Of a stretch of 24,638 bases of DNA, positions 8,613 to 16,612 are shown piece after piece. The stretch lies in contig DATDGX010000225.1 in NCBI GenBank assembly GCA_036521875.1, positions 1 through 24,638 of the forward strand. Direction: 5' to 3'. This stretch comes from DATDGX01 sp036521875 (lineage in GTDB: Bacteria; Desulfobacterota; Binatia; Binatales; Binataceae). The translations under genes were made by a program, and so were the position numbers. How positions within the stretch are numbered: position 1 is the first letter of the stretch; each line of letters opens with the position of its first letter. The notes under the pieces were generated by a model that ran no database searches, was not told the DNA's origin, and was given only the letters and a program-made list of their open reading frames with translations.

Positions 8613-9971
8613 CTACGCGCCCGCGATCGTCATCTCGGAAATCTTGAGCGTGGGCGCGGCGACTGACGACCGCCAGTGCAGATCGCTGCCGACCATCTCG
8701 ATTGCGGTCAGCATCTCCTTCAAATTTCCCGCTATGGTGATTTCCTGCACCGGGTAAGCGAGCTGGCCATCCTCGATCCACATCCCACCCGCGCCGCGCG
8801 AGTAATCGCCGGTCGCGAGATTCACGCCGAAGCCGATAATTTCGGTGAGGTAGAGACCCTGCTTCACAGAACCGATTATCTGCTCCGGCGAATAGCTTCC
8901 GGGCTGCAGGTAGAGATTGGTCGACGAGACGGTCGGCGCTTCCCCAACCGAGCGCGAGGCGTTGCCGGTCGGCTTCAGCTTGAGCTTGCGCGCCGAATAA
9001 GTGTCGAGCAGGTAGGTCGCGAGCGTGCCGCGCTCGACCAGGCTCTTGCGAGAGGTGGGCAGCCCTTCGCCGTCGAACGGTTTCGAGCCGAGCGCGCCTG
9101 GCATCAGCGCGTCGTCGATGATGGTGACGGCCGGCGCCGCGATCTGCTGCCCGAGTTTGCCGATCAGAAACGAGGCTCCCCGGTACAACGACGGCCCCGA
9201 CGCCGCACCCGCGACGGTGCGGACCAGGCCGGCTGCCATGTCGGGATCGAATACCACCGGCGCGCGCGTGGTCTTGATCTTGCGCGCGCCGAGGCGGCGC
9301 AGCGCCCGCTTCGCGGCGGTGACTCCGACTGACTCGGCATCTTCGAGTTTTTCGAAGCGGCGGTTCGCCGTGTACCAGTAGCTGACCTGCATCTGGTCGC
9401 CGTCCTGCGCGATCGGCGCGACCGTCAGGCTGAACGAGCTTCCCGCGTATTCGCCGGAGAAGCCCTGGCTGTTCGCAAACAAAATCCGATGCTGGCCCGA
9501 ATGAAATTCGGCGCCTTCGGAATTTTTGATCCGCGGGTCGAGCCCGATCGCGGCGCGCTCCGCTTTGCGCGCGATTTCGAGCGCGCGATCGGCATCGACG
9601 ATTCCGTGGTCAGGATCGCTGAGGCCCAGCTCGGGAATCGATTGCGGATGCATCGCCGGGTCGGGAAGCCCGGACCACGGGTCGGACGCGGTGAGCCGCG
9701 CCATCTCGACGGTGTGGCCGATGAACTCCGCGAGCGAGTCGCGCTTGAGCTCGGCGGTCGACGCGGTCGCCGATGATTGCCCCGCGAACACGCGAATGCC
9801 GAGCCTGCGCTCGCGCGAGCTCTTTAGCTTTTCGACTTCGCCGAGCCTCACACCCGCGCCGATCGACTCACCCGAGACGCAGAGTACTTCGGCCGCACTC
9901 GCACCGCGCTTGCGCGCTTCGCCGAGCGCCCACTCGGCGAGCGCGCTGTCGACTTGTTCTCCGTTGTTCAT
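8613..9971 (-). CDS. pmbA: TldE/PmbA, metalloprotease partner subunit
   Basis: A 452-residue TldE (PmbA) protein, usual length, with the family C-terminal region: ALMPGALGSKPFDGEGLPT, then YSPEQIIGSVKQGLYL and GAGGMWIEDGQL. TldE has no zinc site of its own (no HExxxH is present) and forms a heterodimer with TldD. The complex cleaves unfolded peptides, matures the microcin B17 leader and helps degrade the antitoxin CcdA in E. coli. It starts 18 nt after the tldD stop on the same strand, so the two subunits are probably made from one mRNA. No RiPP precursor or toxin-antitoxin pair is visible nearby, so a general peptide-processing role is the safest reading. Confidence 0.95.
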   Translation of the reverse strand: MNNGEQVDSALAEWALGEARKRGASAAEVLCVSGESIGAGVRLGEVEKLKSSRERRLGIRVFAGQSSATASTAELKRDSLAEFIGHTVEMARLTASDPWSGLPDPAMHPQSIPELGLSDPDHGIVDADRALEIARKAERAAIGLDPRIKNSEGAEFHSGQHRILFANSQGFSGEYAGSSFSLTVAPIAQDGDQMQVSYWYTANRRFEKLEDAESVGVTAAKRALRRLGARKIKTTRAPVVFDPDMAAGLVRTVAGAASGPSLYRGASFLIGKLGQQIAAPAVTIIDDALMPGALGSKPFDGEGLPTSRKSLVERGTLATYLLDTYSARKLKLKPTGNASRSVGEAPTVSSTNLYLQPGSYSPEQIIGSVKQGLYLTEIIGFGVNLATGDYSRGAGGMWIEDGQLAYPVQEITIAGNLKEMLTAIEMVGSDLHWRSSVAAPTLKISEMTIAGA

Positions 9972-9989
9972 CGCGGTATCCGCATCCGC

Positions 9990-11441
9990 TCAGGCGCGCG
10001 TGCCGCCGACCGTGATTCCATCGATTCGAATCGTCGGCAGTCCGACGCCCACCGGCACCGATTGTCCGTCCTTGCCGCACGTCCCGATTCCAGGATCGAG
10101 CGCGAGGTCGTTGGCGACCATGGTGACGCGCGTCAACACGTCGGGGCCGTTGCCGATCAGCGTCGCGCCCTTTACCGGCCGCGTCACTTTGCCGTCCTCG
10201 ATCAGATACGCCTCGCTCACCGAGAACACGAACTTGCCGTTGGTGATATCGACCTGGCCGCCGGCCATGCTGACCGCATAGAGGCCCTGCTTCACCGACT
10301 TGATGACCTCCTCGGGCGTCGATTCACCGGCGAGCATGAAGGTGTTGGTCATCCGGGGCATCGGCGAATGCGCGAAGCTTTCGCGCCGTCCGTTGCCGGT
10401 CGGCTCCATCTTCATGAGCCGCGCGTTGAGCCGGTCCTGCAAATAGCCGCGCAGAATTCCTTTCTCGATCAGCACGGTGCGCGAGGTCGGCGTACCCTCA
10501 TCGTCAAAGTTGAGGCTGCCGCGGCGATTGACGATCGTGCCGTCGTCGATGACCGTGCAAAGTTCGCTCGCGACTTTCTGACCGATTCGATTCGCGAACG
10601 CCGAAACGCCCTTACGATTGAAGTCGCCTTCGAGTCCGTGGCCGATCGCCTCGTGCAGCAGGATTCCGGGCCATCCGGGAGCGAGCACAACGACCATCTC
10701 GCCGGCGGGCGCGTCATCGGCATCGAGGTTGACGATCGCCTGGCGCGCCGCCTCGCGCGCATACTCGCGCCATCGTTCGCCCTCGAAGAAGTATCGGTGC
10801 TCGACGCGTCCGCCGCCGCCGTGAGTGCCTATTTGGCGGCCGCCCTTGCCGTCCTCGGCGATCACCGAGACATTGAGGCGGCAGAGTGGCTGGATGTCGG
10901 CGGCGACCCGGCCCTCGCTGTTCACGATCATCACCAGCTTGCGCTCCGCGGTGATCGACGCCATTACGTTTTTCACGCGCGGGTCGTAGGCGCGCGCGAC
11001 CTTGTCGATTTCGGTGAGCAGCTTCGCGCGGTCGGCGAGCGGAATTTCGAGCGGCGTGGTTTCGACGTCGTAAAGGCGATGGTGCGGCACCGGAGCGCCG
11101 ACCTGCACCGCGGCAGGCGCCTTGCCGGTCTGATCGGCGATCGCGCGCGCCGCCTCCGCGGCCAGGCGCATCCGATCGATGGTGACTTCGTCGGAGTAGG
11201 CGTAGCCCGTGCGATCCTCGGCGCACACGCGCACGCCGACGCCCTGGCTGACACTCTTCGAGGTGTGATTCACCATCGATTCCTCGAGCGCGAGACCTTC
11301 GGCGTCGCGATACTCGAAGTATAGATCCGCGTAGTCGGCCTTGCGCTCGAGCGCGGTGCCGAGGATCCGCTCGAAAGAGCGCTCGTTCATTCCGAAGCGC
11401 GTGAGGAAGAACTTTTCGGGAGCCGCTAATTCATTTGCCAT
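9990..11441 (-). CDS. tldD: TldD, catalytic zinc metalloprotease subunit
   Basis: A 483-residue TldD protein with the zinc-binding motif HEAIGH at residues 263-268, almost the same place as in E. coli TldD. Further family markers are GDFNRKGVSAFANRIGQ, DDGTIVNRRGSLNFDDEGTP and the C-terminal VKGATLIGNGPDVL. The first two His and the Glu of the motif give metal binding and catalysis. The ATG at 11439-11441 is preferred over an in-frame GTG at 11462 because GAGGCGG lies 9 nt before it. It is the first gene of a two-gene unit with pmbA. The upstream gap (11442 to about 11633) carries no confident promoter and separates it from the pseudogene patch. Confidence 0.96.
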   Translation of the reverse strand: MANELAAPEKFFLTRFGMNERSFERILGTALERKADYADLYFEYRDAEGLALEESMVNHTSKSVSQGVGVRVCAEDRTGYAYSDEVTIDRMRLAAEAARAIADQTGKAPAAVQVGAPVPHHRLYDVETTPLEIPLADRAKLLTEIDKVARAYDPRVKNVMASITAERKLVMIVNSEGRVAADIQPLCRLNVSVIAEDGKGGRQIGTHGGGGRVEHRYFFEGERWREYAREAARQAIVNLDADDAPAGEMVVVLAPGWPGILLHEAIGHGLEGDFNRKGVSAFANRIGQKVASELCTVIDDGTIVNRRGSLNFDDEGTPTSRTVLIEKGILRGYLQDRLNARLMKMEPTGNGRRESFAHSPMPRMTNTFMLAGESTPEEVIKSVKQGLYAVSMAGGQVDITNGKFVFSVSEAYLIEDGKVTRPVKGATLIGNGPDVLTRVTMVANDLALDPGIGTCGKDGQSVPVGVGLPTIRIDGITVGGTRA

Positions 11442-11633
11442 TGCGAATTGCCGCCTCTGCACTTGAGCTTAACAGAGCGCCGGTCCGGGTAGAAAGGCAA
11501 AGTTCAGGCGGCGCGGCAACTGGGTTTGTTTTCACGATTTCTTATGTCTAGCTGGGCGGTGCAGCTCGACAAACGAGAATCGCATTACGAGACCTTCGAT
11601 TCCTGATTGCGTGCAGTTAAGAGCGAATGATAT

Positions 11634-11892
11634 TTGCGCGATCGCAAGGGTTGGCTGGACACCACAAACGGCATCGGACATTTCGAACCGGTCGCGTGTC
11701 GTCCCGATTTTATCGGACGAGGATACGCGCGAGTTGTGACTGTTGAGGGTCTGCGCCGGATGCAGGTGCGTGGTATGCACACTGCCCTGGTCGGTACTGA
11801 GAGTGAATCAGCGAGCGCGCATGCTGTATCCGTCGTGCGGCTTCGTCGAAGTGGACCGCGCACACTACTATATGAAAGAGCTCGGCAAGTAG
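11634..11892 (+). pseudogene. GNAT acetyltransferase remnant, frameshifted
   Basis: In one plus frame 11634-~11820 reads GWLDTTNGIGHFEPVACRP, then DFIGRGYARVVTVEGLRRM and GMHTALVGTESESA. This looks like the acetyl-CoA-binding core of a GNAT enzyme. The expected continuation, MLYPSCGFVEVDRAHYYMKEL, is in the next frame and ends at TAG 11890-11892. The shift near 11815-11825 therefore needs one extra base or two missing bases. Upstream, a stop at 11628-11630 closes the frame and no N-terminal half is recognisable. The Arg/Gln of the acetyl-CoA loop motif is also missing. No start codon with a ribosome site is seen. Either a decayed gene or sequence errors; decay is favoured because the start is missing too. 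Confidence 0.7.
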
Positions 11893-11900
11893 GGCTAGCG

Positions 11901-12736
11901 TCAGTGGCTGTGCTGGTCGGAAACTGAAGGTTTTTCCGACAGATAGTGTGCACTCGCTTCGATGCCGTTCTGGTAAACGAAGCCCGAAAGCATCATGCGT
12001 GGAACGGTCGCACAGTTGGTCGCCGGGGCATGCAGTATCAGCGGATGCGCCAGGAAGACATCGCCGGTCTCACTTGTCATCTCAACGACGCGCAGCTCAG
12101 CAGCGTCGACAGTTGTGCCGGCGTTCATGAACCGCCCGATCCGATCGGCGTTTTCATCGCGTGAGCACAGCGCCCTCACCCAAGGGTAAGCATGAATCAG
12201 GGTGGCGCGCACATCGGCGGAGCGCAAGCGTTGATTTGCGTTCCGTTGCACGAGGTTGTGGACGAGACGATGCGATCCTGCGACCACGAGGGTCCCGCCG
12301 CCTCCGTGGTGCAAGGGTATCAGGCACGTAAAGATGCGCACCGCGAACAATCCTTCGGGCGAGCCGGACGCGGGGAAATCGAGATGCCAGTTGCTGTGGG
12401 GAACGTCTCATCGCTCGCGCGATTCTGGAAACGCGACCAGTAACGAACCCCATCGCTCCGGCTGCTGCCACTTGCCGGGTCCCACGAGAGCATCGAGCAT
12501 CTGGCAAACCGCAGGGTTGCCGACCGTTCGAAGGTGACCGACTTGTCGAGCGCGTGATGCCCATTGACGCGTTGCGTCGTCCACGTCTGCGGTTGGTCAC
12601 GGCGAAAAGGGTAGCGACGCTCGAGGTGGTCCCACACGCAGTCGCACATCGCTTCGGCGTCGGGGGCGGGAATCGCACCCGGCACGCGGAGGATTCCGCG
12701 CCGATCGAACTCATCGAGCTGTAGCTGGGTAAGCAT
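11901..12736 (-). pseudogene. phytanoyl-CoA dioxygenase (PhyH)-family gene, broken by frameshift and stop
   Basis: The first part, from ATG 12736, reads MLTQLQLDEFDRRGILRVPG and on to HHALDKSVTFER, a typical PhyH N-terminus. Near 12515-12530 a one-base deletion shifts the frame. The next frame continues NPAVCQMLDALVGPGKWQQP and reaches a TGA at 12408-12410 where a Trp is expected (RER-stop-DVPHSNWHLDFP). It then runs open to TGA 11901-11903. The iron-binding HxD (WHLD) and a downstream HP-x-ILHAPATN segment with the distal His survive, so the break looks recent. PhyH enzymes are Fe(II)/2-oxoglutarate hydroxylases of varied small molecules. The tail faces the GNAT remnant 8 nt away. Two separate lesions make a functional product unlikely unless they are sequencing errors. 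Confidence 0.8.
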
Positions 12737-12865
12737 AGTGACAATTACGAAGGAATTCTCACTCGGCGCCGACCTCGAAGCAAAGGAGCGCGCGGTATCG
12801 ATTTCGCGCGAGCCAAATTTGATGGCGATGGCGGGCGGCCGGCGACCGGGCTACGATTCCTCGCG

Positions 12866-13120
12866 ATGGCAACCGTGACGCGCGAGACGCTCGCGATGGC
12901 CGACGGGCTGATGCTCGAGCTTATCGATCAGCAGGAGCGCAAGGTGCTGGCGATGGGGCGTCGGATCCATGCCGGGCTCACGGCGGAGGACATTCGTAAT
13001 CCGCAGGATTTTCCGGACCTGATGTGCTGCGGCGAGTGGAACTTCGAAGACGGCATCCTGGCGGGGTTGAGGAGCGCGCACATGGCTCTCCGAGCCAAAA
13101 TGCTGGAGCTGATGCCGTAG
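12866..13120 (+). CDS. small hypothetical protein (84 residues)
   Basis: I do not recognise this protein. It starts MATVTRETLAMADGLMLELI and reads as mostly helical, with a central DFPDLMCCGEWNFEDGI segment holding two adjacent Cys, and ends in a short basic helix. There is no signal peptide or membrane segment. Balanced, protein-like composition suggests it is real. Against it, there is no clear Shine-Dalgarno before the ATG, and the antisense strand also has a 76-codon open frame. It stands alone between the PhyH pseudogene and the end of the ribosomal operon, which it faces tail to tail. Confidence 0.55.
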   Translation: MATVTRETLAMADGLMLELIDQQERKVLAMGRRIHAGLTAEDIRNPQDFPDLMCCGEWNFEDGILAGLRSAHMALRAKMLELMP

Positions 13121-13156
13121 CGAGGTAGCCGCCGATCTAATGGATTAGTTGTTTCT

Positions 13157-13179
13157 CTGAAACCTCACTGAGGTTTCAG
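13157..13179. repeat. perfect 11-bp inverted repeat
   Basis: CTGAAACCTCA, one base, TGAGGTTTCAG: a perfect palindrome of 11-bp arms in the 179-nt gap between the small ORF and rplQ. It could be a transcription terminator stem for either side, though no T-run follows it directly on either strand, or a protein-binding site. A further short stem, GGGC-TTC-GCCC, lies at 13205-13215; on the minus strand it is followed by a CTTTTCT stretch and could be a backup terminator. Confidence 0.6.
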
Positions 13180-13266
13180 ACTTCCCGTTTGTCAGAAAAG
13201 ATGCGGGCTTCGCCCTGTAAATCGGCTCGGGCGCTGCTCCAAAAAAGCGCGGCGATGATGTGGAAC

Positions 13267-13298
13267 GTAAGAAACGGGGGTGCCTAACGCTGCCCCCG
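13267..13298 (-). terminator. probable Rho-independent terminator of the ribosomal operon
   Basis: On the minus strand, starting 2 nt after the rplQ stop codon, CGGGGG (13293-13298) pairs with CCCCCG (13275-13280) across a 12-nt loop, followed by TTTCTTAC. A GC stem followed by a T-rich stretch at the end of the last operon gene fits an intrinsic terminator. The T-tract is short and interrupted, so termination may be partial or helped by the hairpins further on. Confidence 0.6.
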
Positions 13299-13299
13299 A

Positions 13300-13743
13300 T
13301 CAGCCGGCGGCGGCGGCGCGGCGCTGCGTCTCGGGCTGGTCCCGGCGCTGCGCCCTCTTGCGAGGCTTCTTGCCCTTGGCCTCCGCCTCGGCGCCGGTGA
13401 ACTCGATGATCGAGATTGGCGCCGCGTCTCCGCGCCTGACTCCGAACTTGATGACTCGAGTATAGCCGCCCTTGCGCTCCTTGAAGCGCGGCGCGATTTC
13501 GTCGAACAGCTTCTTGACCGCGTCGCGCGACTGCAAAAAAGCGAACGCGCGCCGACGCGCCGCGAGGTCGCCCTGCTTGCCGAGCGTTACCATCCGGTCC
13601 GCGAAATGGCGCAGGTCTTTCGCCTTGGCATCGGTAGTGCGGATGCGCTCGTGCGCGATGAGCGAGAGGCAGAGGTTCGCGAACAGCGCCTTCCGATGGG
13701 CGGAAGTGCGGCTCAGTTTACGGCCCGTGTTCTGGTGACGCAT
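13300..13743 (-). CDS. rplQ: 50S ribosomal protein L17 (bL17)
   Basis: A 147-residue L17 of the large subunit, sited near the tunnel exit. The conserved N-terminus MRHQNTGRKLSRTSAHRKAL and the GGYTRVIKFGVRRGDAAP segment identify it. After the core (about residue 117) there is an extra Lys/Arg/Ala-rich tail of about 30 residues, a common kind of bL17 extension. It is the last gene of the operon, 29 nt after rpoA, the standard place. Confidence 0.97.
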   Translation of the reverse strand: MRHQNTGRKLSRTSAHRKALFANLCLSLIAHERIRTTDAKAKDLRHFADRMVTLGKQGDLAARRRAFAFLQSRDAVKKLFDEIAPRFKERKGGYTRVIKFGVRRGDAAPISIIEFTGAEAEAKGKKPRKRAQRRDQPETQRRAAAAG

Positions 13744-13772
13744 CGCTTACTCCAAACTGCGCGGAGCCGCTG

Positions 13773-14804
13773 CTACGCGGACTCGCGCCGCTCCTGCTCC
13801 TCCCACATCTTGTCGAGCTCGCCGCGCGGGGGCAGATTCTCCAGGCGCATCCCGAGTGAGAGGCCCATGTCGGCGAGCACTTCCTTGATCTCGTTGAGCG
13901 ACTTGCGGCCGAAATTTTTGATCTTGAGCATGTCCTGCTCGGTGCGCTGTACCAACTCGCCGATATATTTGATGTCGGCGTTCTGCAGCCCGTTGAAGGC
14001 GCGCACCGAAATCGGCAGACCCTCGACCGGGCGGTAGAGCATTTCGCTGATGGTGGGCCGCGCTTCCGAGCCCTCGACCGCGCCCGCCGGCGCCTCGGTC
14101 TCTTCTTCGACGCCCGCGAAAATCGACATCTGATCACGCATCACACGCGCCGCGTAAGTCAGGCCGTCGCGTGGCGAGACCGAGCCGTCGGTCCACAATT
14201 CCAGCGCGAGCCGGTCATAGTCAGTGCGCTGGCCGACACGCGCGTTGGTGACGTTGAAGTTGACCTTGCGAATCGGCGAGTAGATGGCGTCAAGGCGGAT
14301 GGTGCCAATCGGCTCCTCTTCCTCCTCGACCCGCTCGCCGGGGACATAGCCGCGCCCGCGCTTGATGACCAGCTCCATGTCCAGCTCGGCGCCCTTGTCG
14401 AGAGTGGCGATATGCTGGTTGGGAGTGAGAATTTCGAGGCTGGGGCCGCCGCTGATATCAGCCGCACTCACCGTCGCCTCGCCCTTGACCTTGAGTGTCG
14501 CGGTTACCTGGTCACCCTCATGAAGGCGCAGGCGCACCTCCTTCAGGTTGAGCACGATATCGGTGACGTCTTCCTTGACCCCGGGCAGCGTCGAGAACTC
14601 GTGCAGCACGCCCTTGATGCGGACCGCGGTTATCGCGAAGCCGGGGAGCGAAGAGAGCAGGATGCGCCGGAGCGCGTTGCCGATCGTGATTCCGTAGCCG
14701 CGCTCGAGCGGCTCGGCGAAGAACTTCCCGTAGACCGGGGTGACTTCCTTTTCCTCGAACTCAACTGTCTTGGGTTTGATCAGGTCTCGCCAATCGTTCT
14801 GCAT
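13773..14804 (-). CDS. rpoA: DNA-directed RNA polymerase subunit alpha
   Basis: A 343-residue alpha subunit. The N-terminal domain (about 1-235), with GYGITIGNALRRILLSSLPG, dimerises and nucleates the RNA polymerase core. A linker rich in Glu, Ala and Pro leads to the C-terminal domain (about 255-330). That domain binds UP-element DNA and activators. It keeps Arg268 and Asn271 (R265/N268 of E. coli) and the GRKSLNEIK helix. However the residues matching E. coli Cys269 and Lys271 are Gly272 and Gln274. The ATG is preceded by AGGAAACGG. It sits between rpsD (76 nt upstream) and rplQ, the usual alpha-operon order. Confidence 0.98.
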   Translation of the reverse strand: MQNDWRDLIKPKTVEFEEKEVTPVYGKFFAEPLERGYGITIGNALRRILLSSLPGFAITAVRIKGVLHEFSTLPGVKEDVTDIVLNLKEVRLRLHEGDQVTATLKVKGEATVSAADISGGPSLEILTPNQHIATLDKGAELDMELVIKRGRGYVPGERVEEEEEPIGTIRLDAIYSPIRKVNFNVTNARVGQRTDYDRLALELWTDGSVSPRDGLTYAARVMRDQMSIFAGVEEETEAPAGAVEGSEARPTISEMLYRPVEGLPISVRAFNGLQNADIKYIGELVQRTEQDMLKIKNFGRKSLNEIKEVLADMGLSLGMRLENLPPRGELDKMWEEQERRESA

Positions 14805-14880
14805 AATTACCGTTTCCTGGAATTAGATTTTCCGGCCGCCGACGAGTCCACCACGGACCCCGCATGGCCGATGGTTTCAG

Positions 14881-15507
14881 CTACCTCGAATAGTGCTCTA
14901 CGATCAGTTTCTCGCTGATAGGCATCGTGAGATCAGCGCGCACCGGAAGCGCGCGAAGCGAGCCGCGGAACTGTTCGCGCTCGAGCGCCATCCACGGCGG
15001 CACGCCGCGCCGCTGCGCCATCTCGATCGCTTCCGCAATGACTTTTTTCTGGCGGCTGGCCTCGGCCACGCTGACCACGTCGCCGACCGAGACGAGGAAC
15101 GAGGGAATCGTCACGCGCTTGCCCTGCACCTGGATATGGCCGTGGCGAACCACCTGGCGCGCCTGCGCGAGCGAGCTTGCGAACCCGAGCCGATACACGA
15201 CGTTGTCGAGCCGGCGCTCGAGCAGCACCAGCAGGTTCTCGCCGGTGATTCCCGGCATCCGCTCCGCCACTTCGAAATAGTGCGAGAATTGCGTCTCCAG
15301 CAGCCCGTAGATGCGCTTGACCTTTTGTTTCTCGCGCAGCCGGATCGCGAACTCGGAAAAGCGCGTGCGCGACTGACCATGCGCGCCGGGCGGATAGTTG
15401 CGCCGCTCGATTGCGCACTTGTCGCTGTAGCACCGCTCGCCCTTCAGGAAGAGCTTCAGTCCCTCGCGCCGGCATAGCCGGCATACTGGACCTAAATTTC
15501 TTGCCAC
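14881..15507 (-). CDS. rpsD: 30S ribosomal protein S4 (uS4), zinc-binding form
   Basis: A 208-residue S4, an early 16S rRNA assembly protein and often the translational repressor of its own operon. The N-terminal zinc ribbon is complete (C9, C12, C26, C31: the C+ form). The S4 RNA-binding domain follows, with LERRLDNVVYRLGFASS and RQVVRHGHIQVQGKRV. The start is GTG (15505-15507), chosen because MARNLGPVCRLCR is the conserved beginning. An 81-nt gap separates it from rpsK upstream. Confidence 0.97.
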   Translation of the reverse strand: MARNLGPVCRLCRREGLKLFLKGERCYSDKCAIERRNYPPGAHGQSRTRFSEFAIRLREKQKVKRIYGLLETQFSHYFEVAERMPGITGENLLVLLERRLDNVVYRLGFASSLAQARQVVRHGHIQVQGKRVTIPSFLVSVGDVVSVAEASRQKKVIAEAIEMAQRRGVPPWMALEREQFRGSLRALPVRADLTMPISEKLIVEHYSR

Positions 15508-15588
15508 CTTGTTCTTATTCCTTGCCTTAGTTCAAAGTTCGCGCCCGATTCGAATCCTGCCCTGATTCAGACTTTTGCGCGGCCCGGC

Positions 15589-16125
15589 TCAGACCCGGCG
15601 CCGCTTCGGCGGACGGCATCCGTTGTGCGGAATCGGCGTAACGTCTTTGATCGAAATAACGCCGAGCCCCGCAGCCTGCAGCGCGCGCACCGCCGATTCG
15701 CGGCCGCCGCCCGGACCTTTGACATGAACCACGACCGCGCGCATCCCCACTTCCGAGGCTTTGCGCGCACACGCTTCCGCCGCCATCTGCGCGGCAAACG
15801 GCGTGCCTTTGCGCGAGCCTTTGAAGCCGACCGAGCCGGCGCTCGCCCACGCCACCACCATCCCTTGCTGGTCGGTGATCGTAACGATCGTATTGTTGAA
15901 AGTCGCATGCACATGCGCGACGCCCTCGGGCACCGACCGGCGCGTGCGCCGGCGTCGCGGAGCGGGCGCCGCAGCTCCGGCGGCGCCGGCGGCTGCGGGA
16001 GCGCCGGCCGCGGGAGCGCCTGCGGCACTACCAGCAGCAGCGGCGGCGGGCGCGCCCTTCTCGGACGCGGCGGGCGCCGCTTTCTTTTCCTGTGCCGCCT
16101 TGGGTTCCTTGCTCTCTTCAGCCAT
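15589..16125 (-). CDS. rpsK: 30S ribosomal protein S11 (uS11) with Ala-rich N-terminal extension
   Basis: A 178-residue S11 of the 30S platform. The core (about residue 55 on) is standard: PEGVAHVHATFNNTIVTITD, KGSRKGTPFAAQ, VKGPGGGRESAVRAL, and the end IPHNGCRPPKRRRV. In front there are about 50 extra residues: a short Lys/Glu-rich start, then a run of Ala, Gly and Pro. Most S11 proteins are about 125-130 residues. No alternative ATG lies between the extension and the core, so the extension appears to be translated from 16125, although the ribosome site there (GAG) is weak. Confidence 0.95.
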   Translation of the reverse strand: MAEESKEPKAAQEKKAAPAASEKGAPAAAAAGSAAGAPAAGAPAAAGAAGAAAPAPRRRRTRRSVPEGVAHVHATFNNTIVTITDQQGMVVAWASAGSVGFKGSRKGTPFAAQMAAEACARKASEVGMRAVVVHVKGPGGGRESAVRALQAAGLGVISIKDVTPIPHNGCRPPKRRRV

Positions 16126-16200
16126 CGGTTCTCGTCTTCGTCTTCATCTCAAGTCCGGCGGGCGCCATTCGCGCCGAGCAGGTGGTTTCGCTACGGCCAA

Positions 16201-16581
16201 TTATTTCGGTGGCGCTATCTTCTTGCCGGCGACGATCTTGCGCGGTCCCTTGCGGGTGCGCGCATTGGTATGCGTGCGCTGTCCGCGCACCGGGAGACTG
16301 CGGCGATGGCGGATGCCGCGATAGCATCCCAGGTCCATCAACCGTTTGATCGCCTGCTGCACGTCGCGGCGCAGATCGCCTTCGACCTCGAAATCTGTGT
16401 CGATGATCTGGCGGATGCGCACCTGCTCGTCGGCGCTCAAGTCGTCGGTCTTGCGCGCCGCATCGACCTTGGCCTGGCTCAGAATTTTGAGCGCGGACGG
16501 CCGCCCGATCCCATAGATGTAAGTTAGCGCGATTTCCATCCGCTTGTTCTTGGGCAGCTCGACTCCCGCTATGCGTGCCAT
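16201..16581 (-). CDS. rpsM: 30S ribosomal protein S13 (uS13)
   Basis: A 126-residue S13 of the 30S head, which contacts the P-site tRNA and bridges to the 50S. MARIAGVELPKNKR, the YIYGIGRPSA helix-two-turn-helix segment and the C-terminal VRGQRTHTNARTRKGPRK are diagnostic. First of the alpha-operon genes proper after rpmJ (31 nt upstream). Confidence 0.98.
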   Translation of the reverse strand: MARIAGVELPKNKRMEIALTYIYGIGRPSALKILSQAKVDAARKTDDLSADEQVRIRQIIDTDFEVEGDLRRDVQQAIKRLMDLGCYRGIRHRRSLPVRGQRTHTNARTRKGPRKIVAGKKIAPPK

Positions 16582-16612
16582 CGCAAAATCCCTCTGGAGT
16601 TTTTCCTTTTGA

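Noticed and set aside
9954..11324. 456-codon plus-strand frame opposite tldD
   Set aside because: Antisense shadow of tldD, which has the HEAIGH motif and full length; the composition is rich in Arg, Asp and His without domains.
11532..11780. 82-codon minus-strand frame over the GNAT remnant
   Set aside because: No recognisable similarity and no ribosome site; the opposite strand carries a clear GNAT core.
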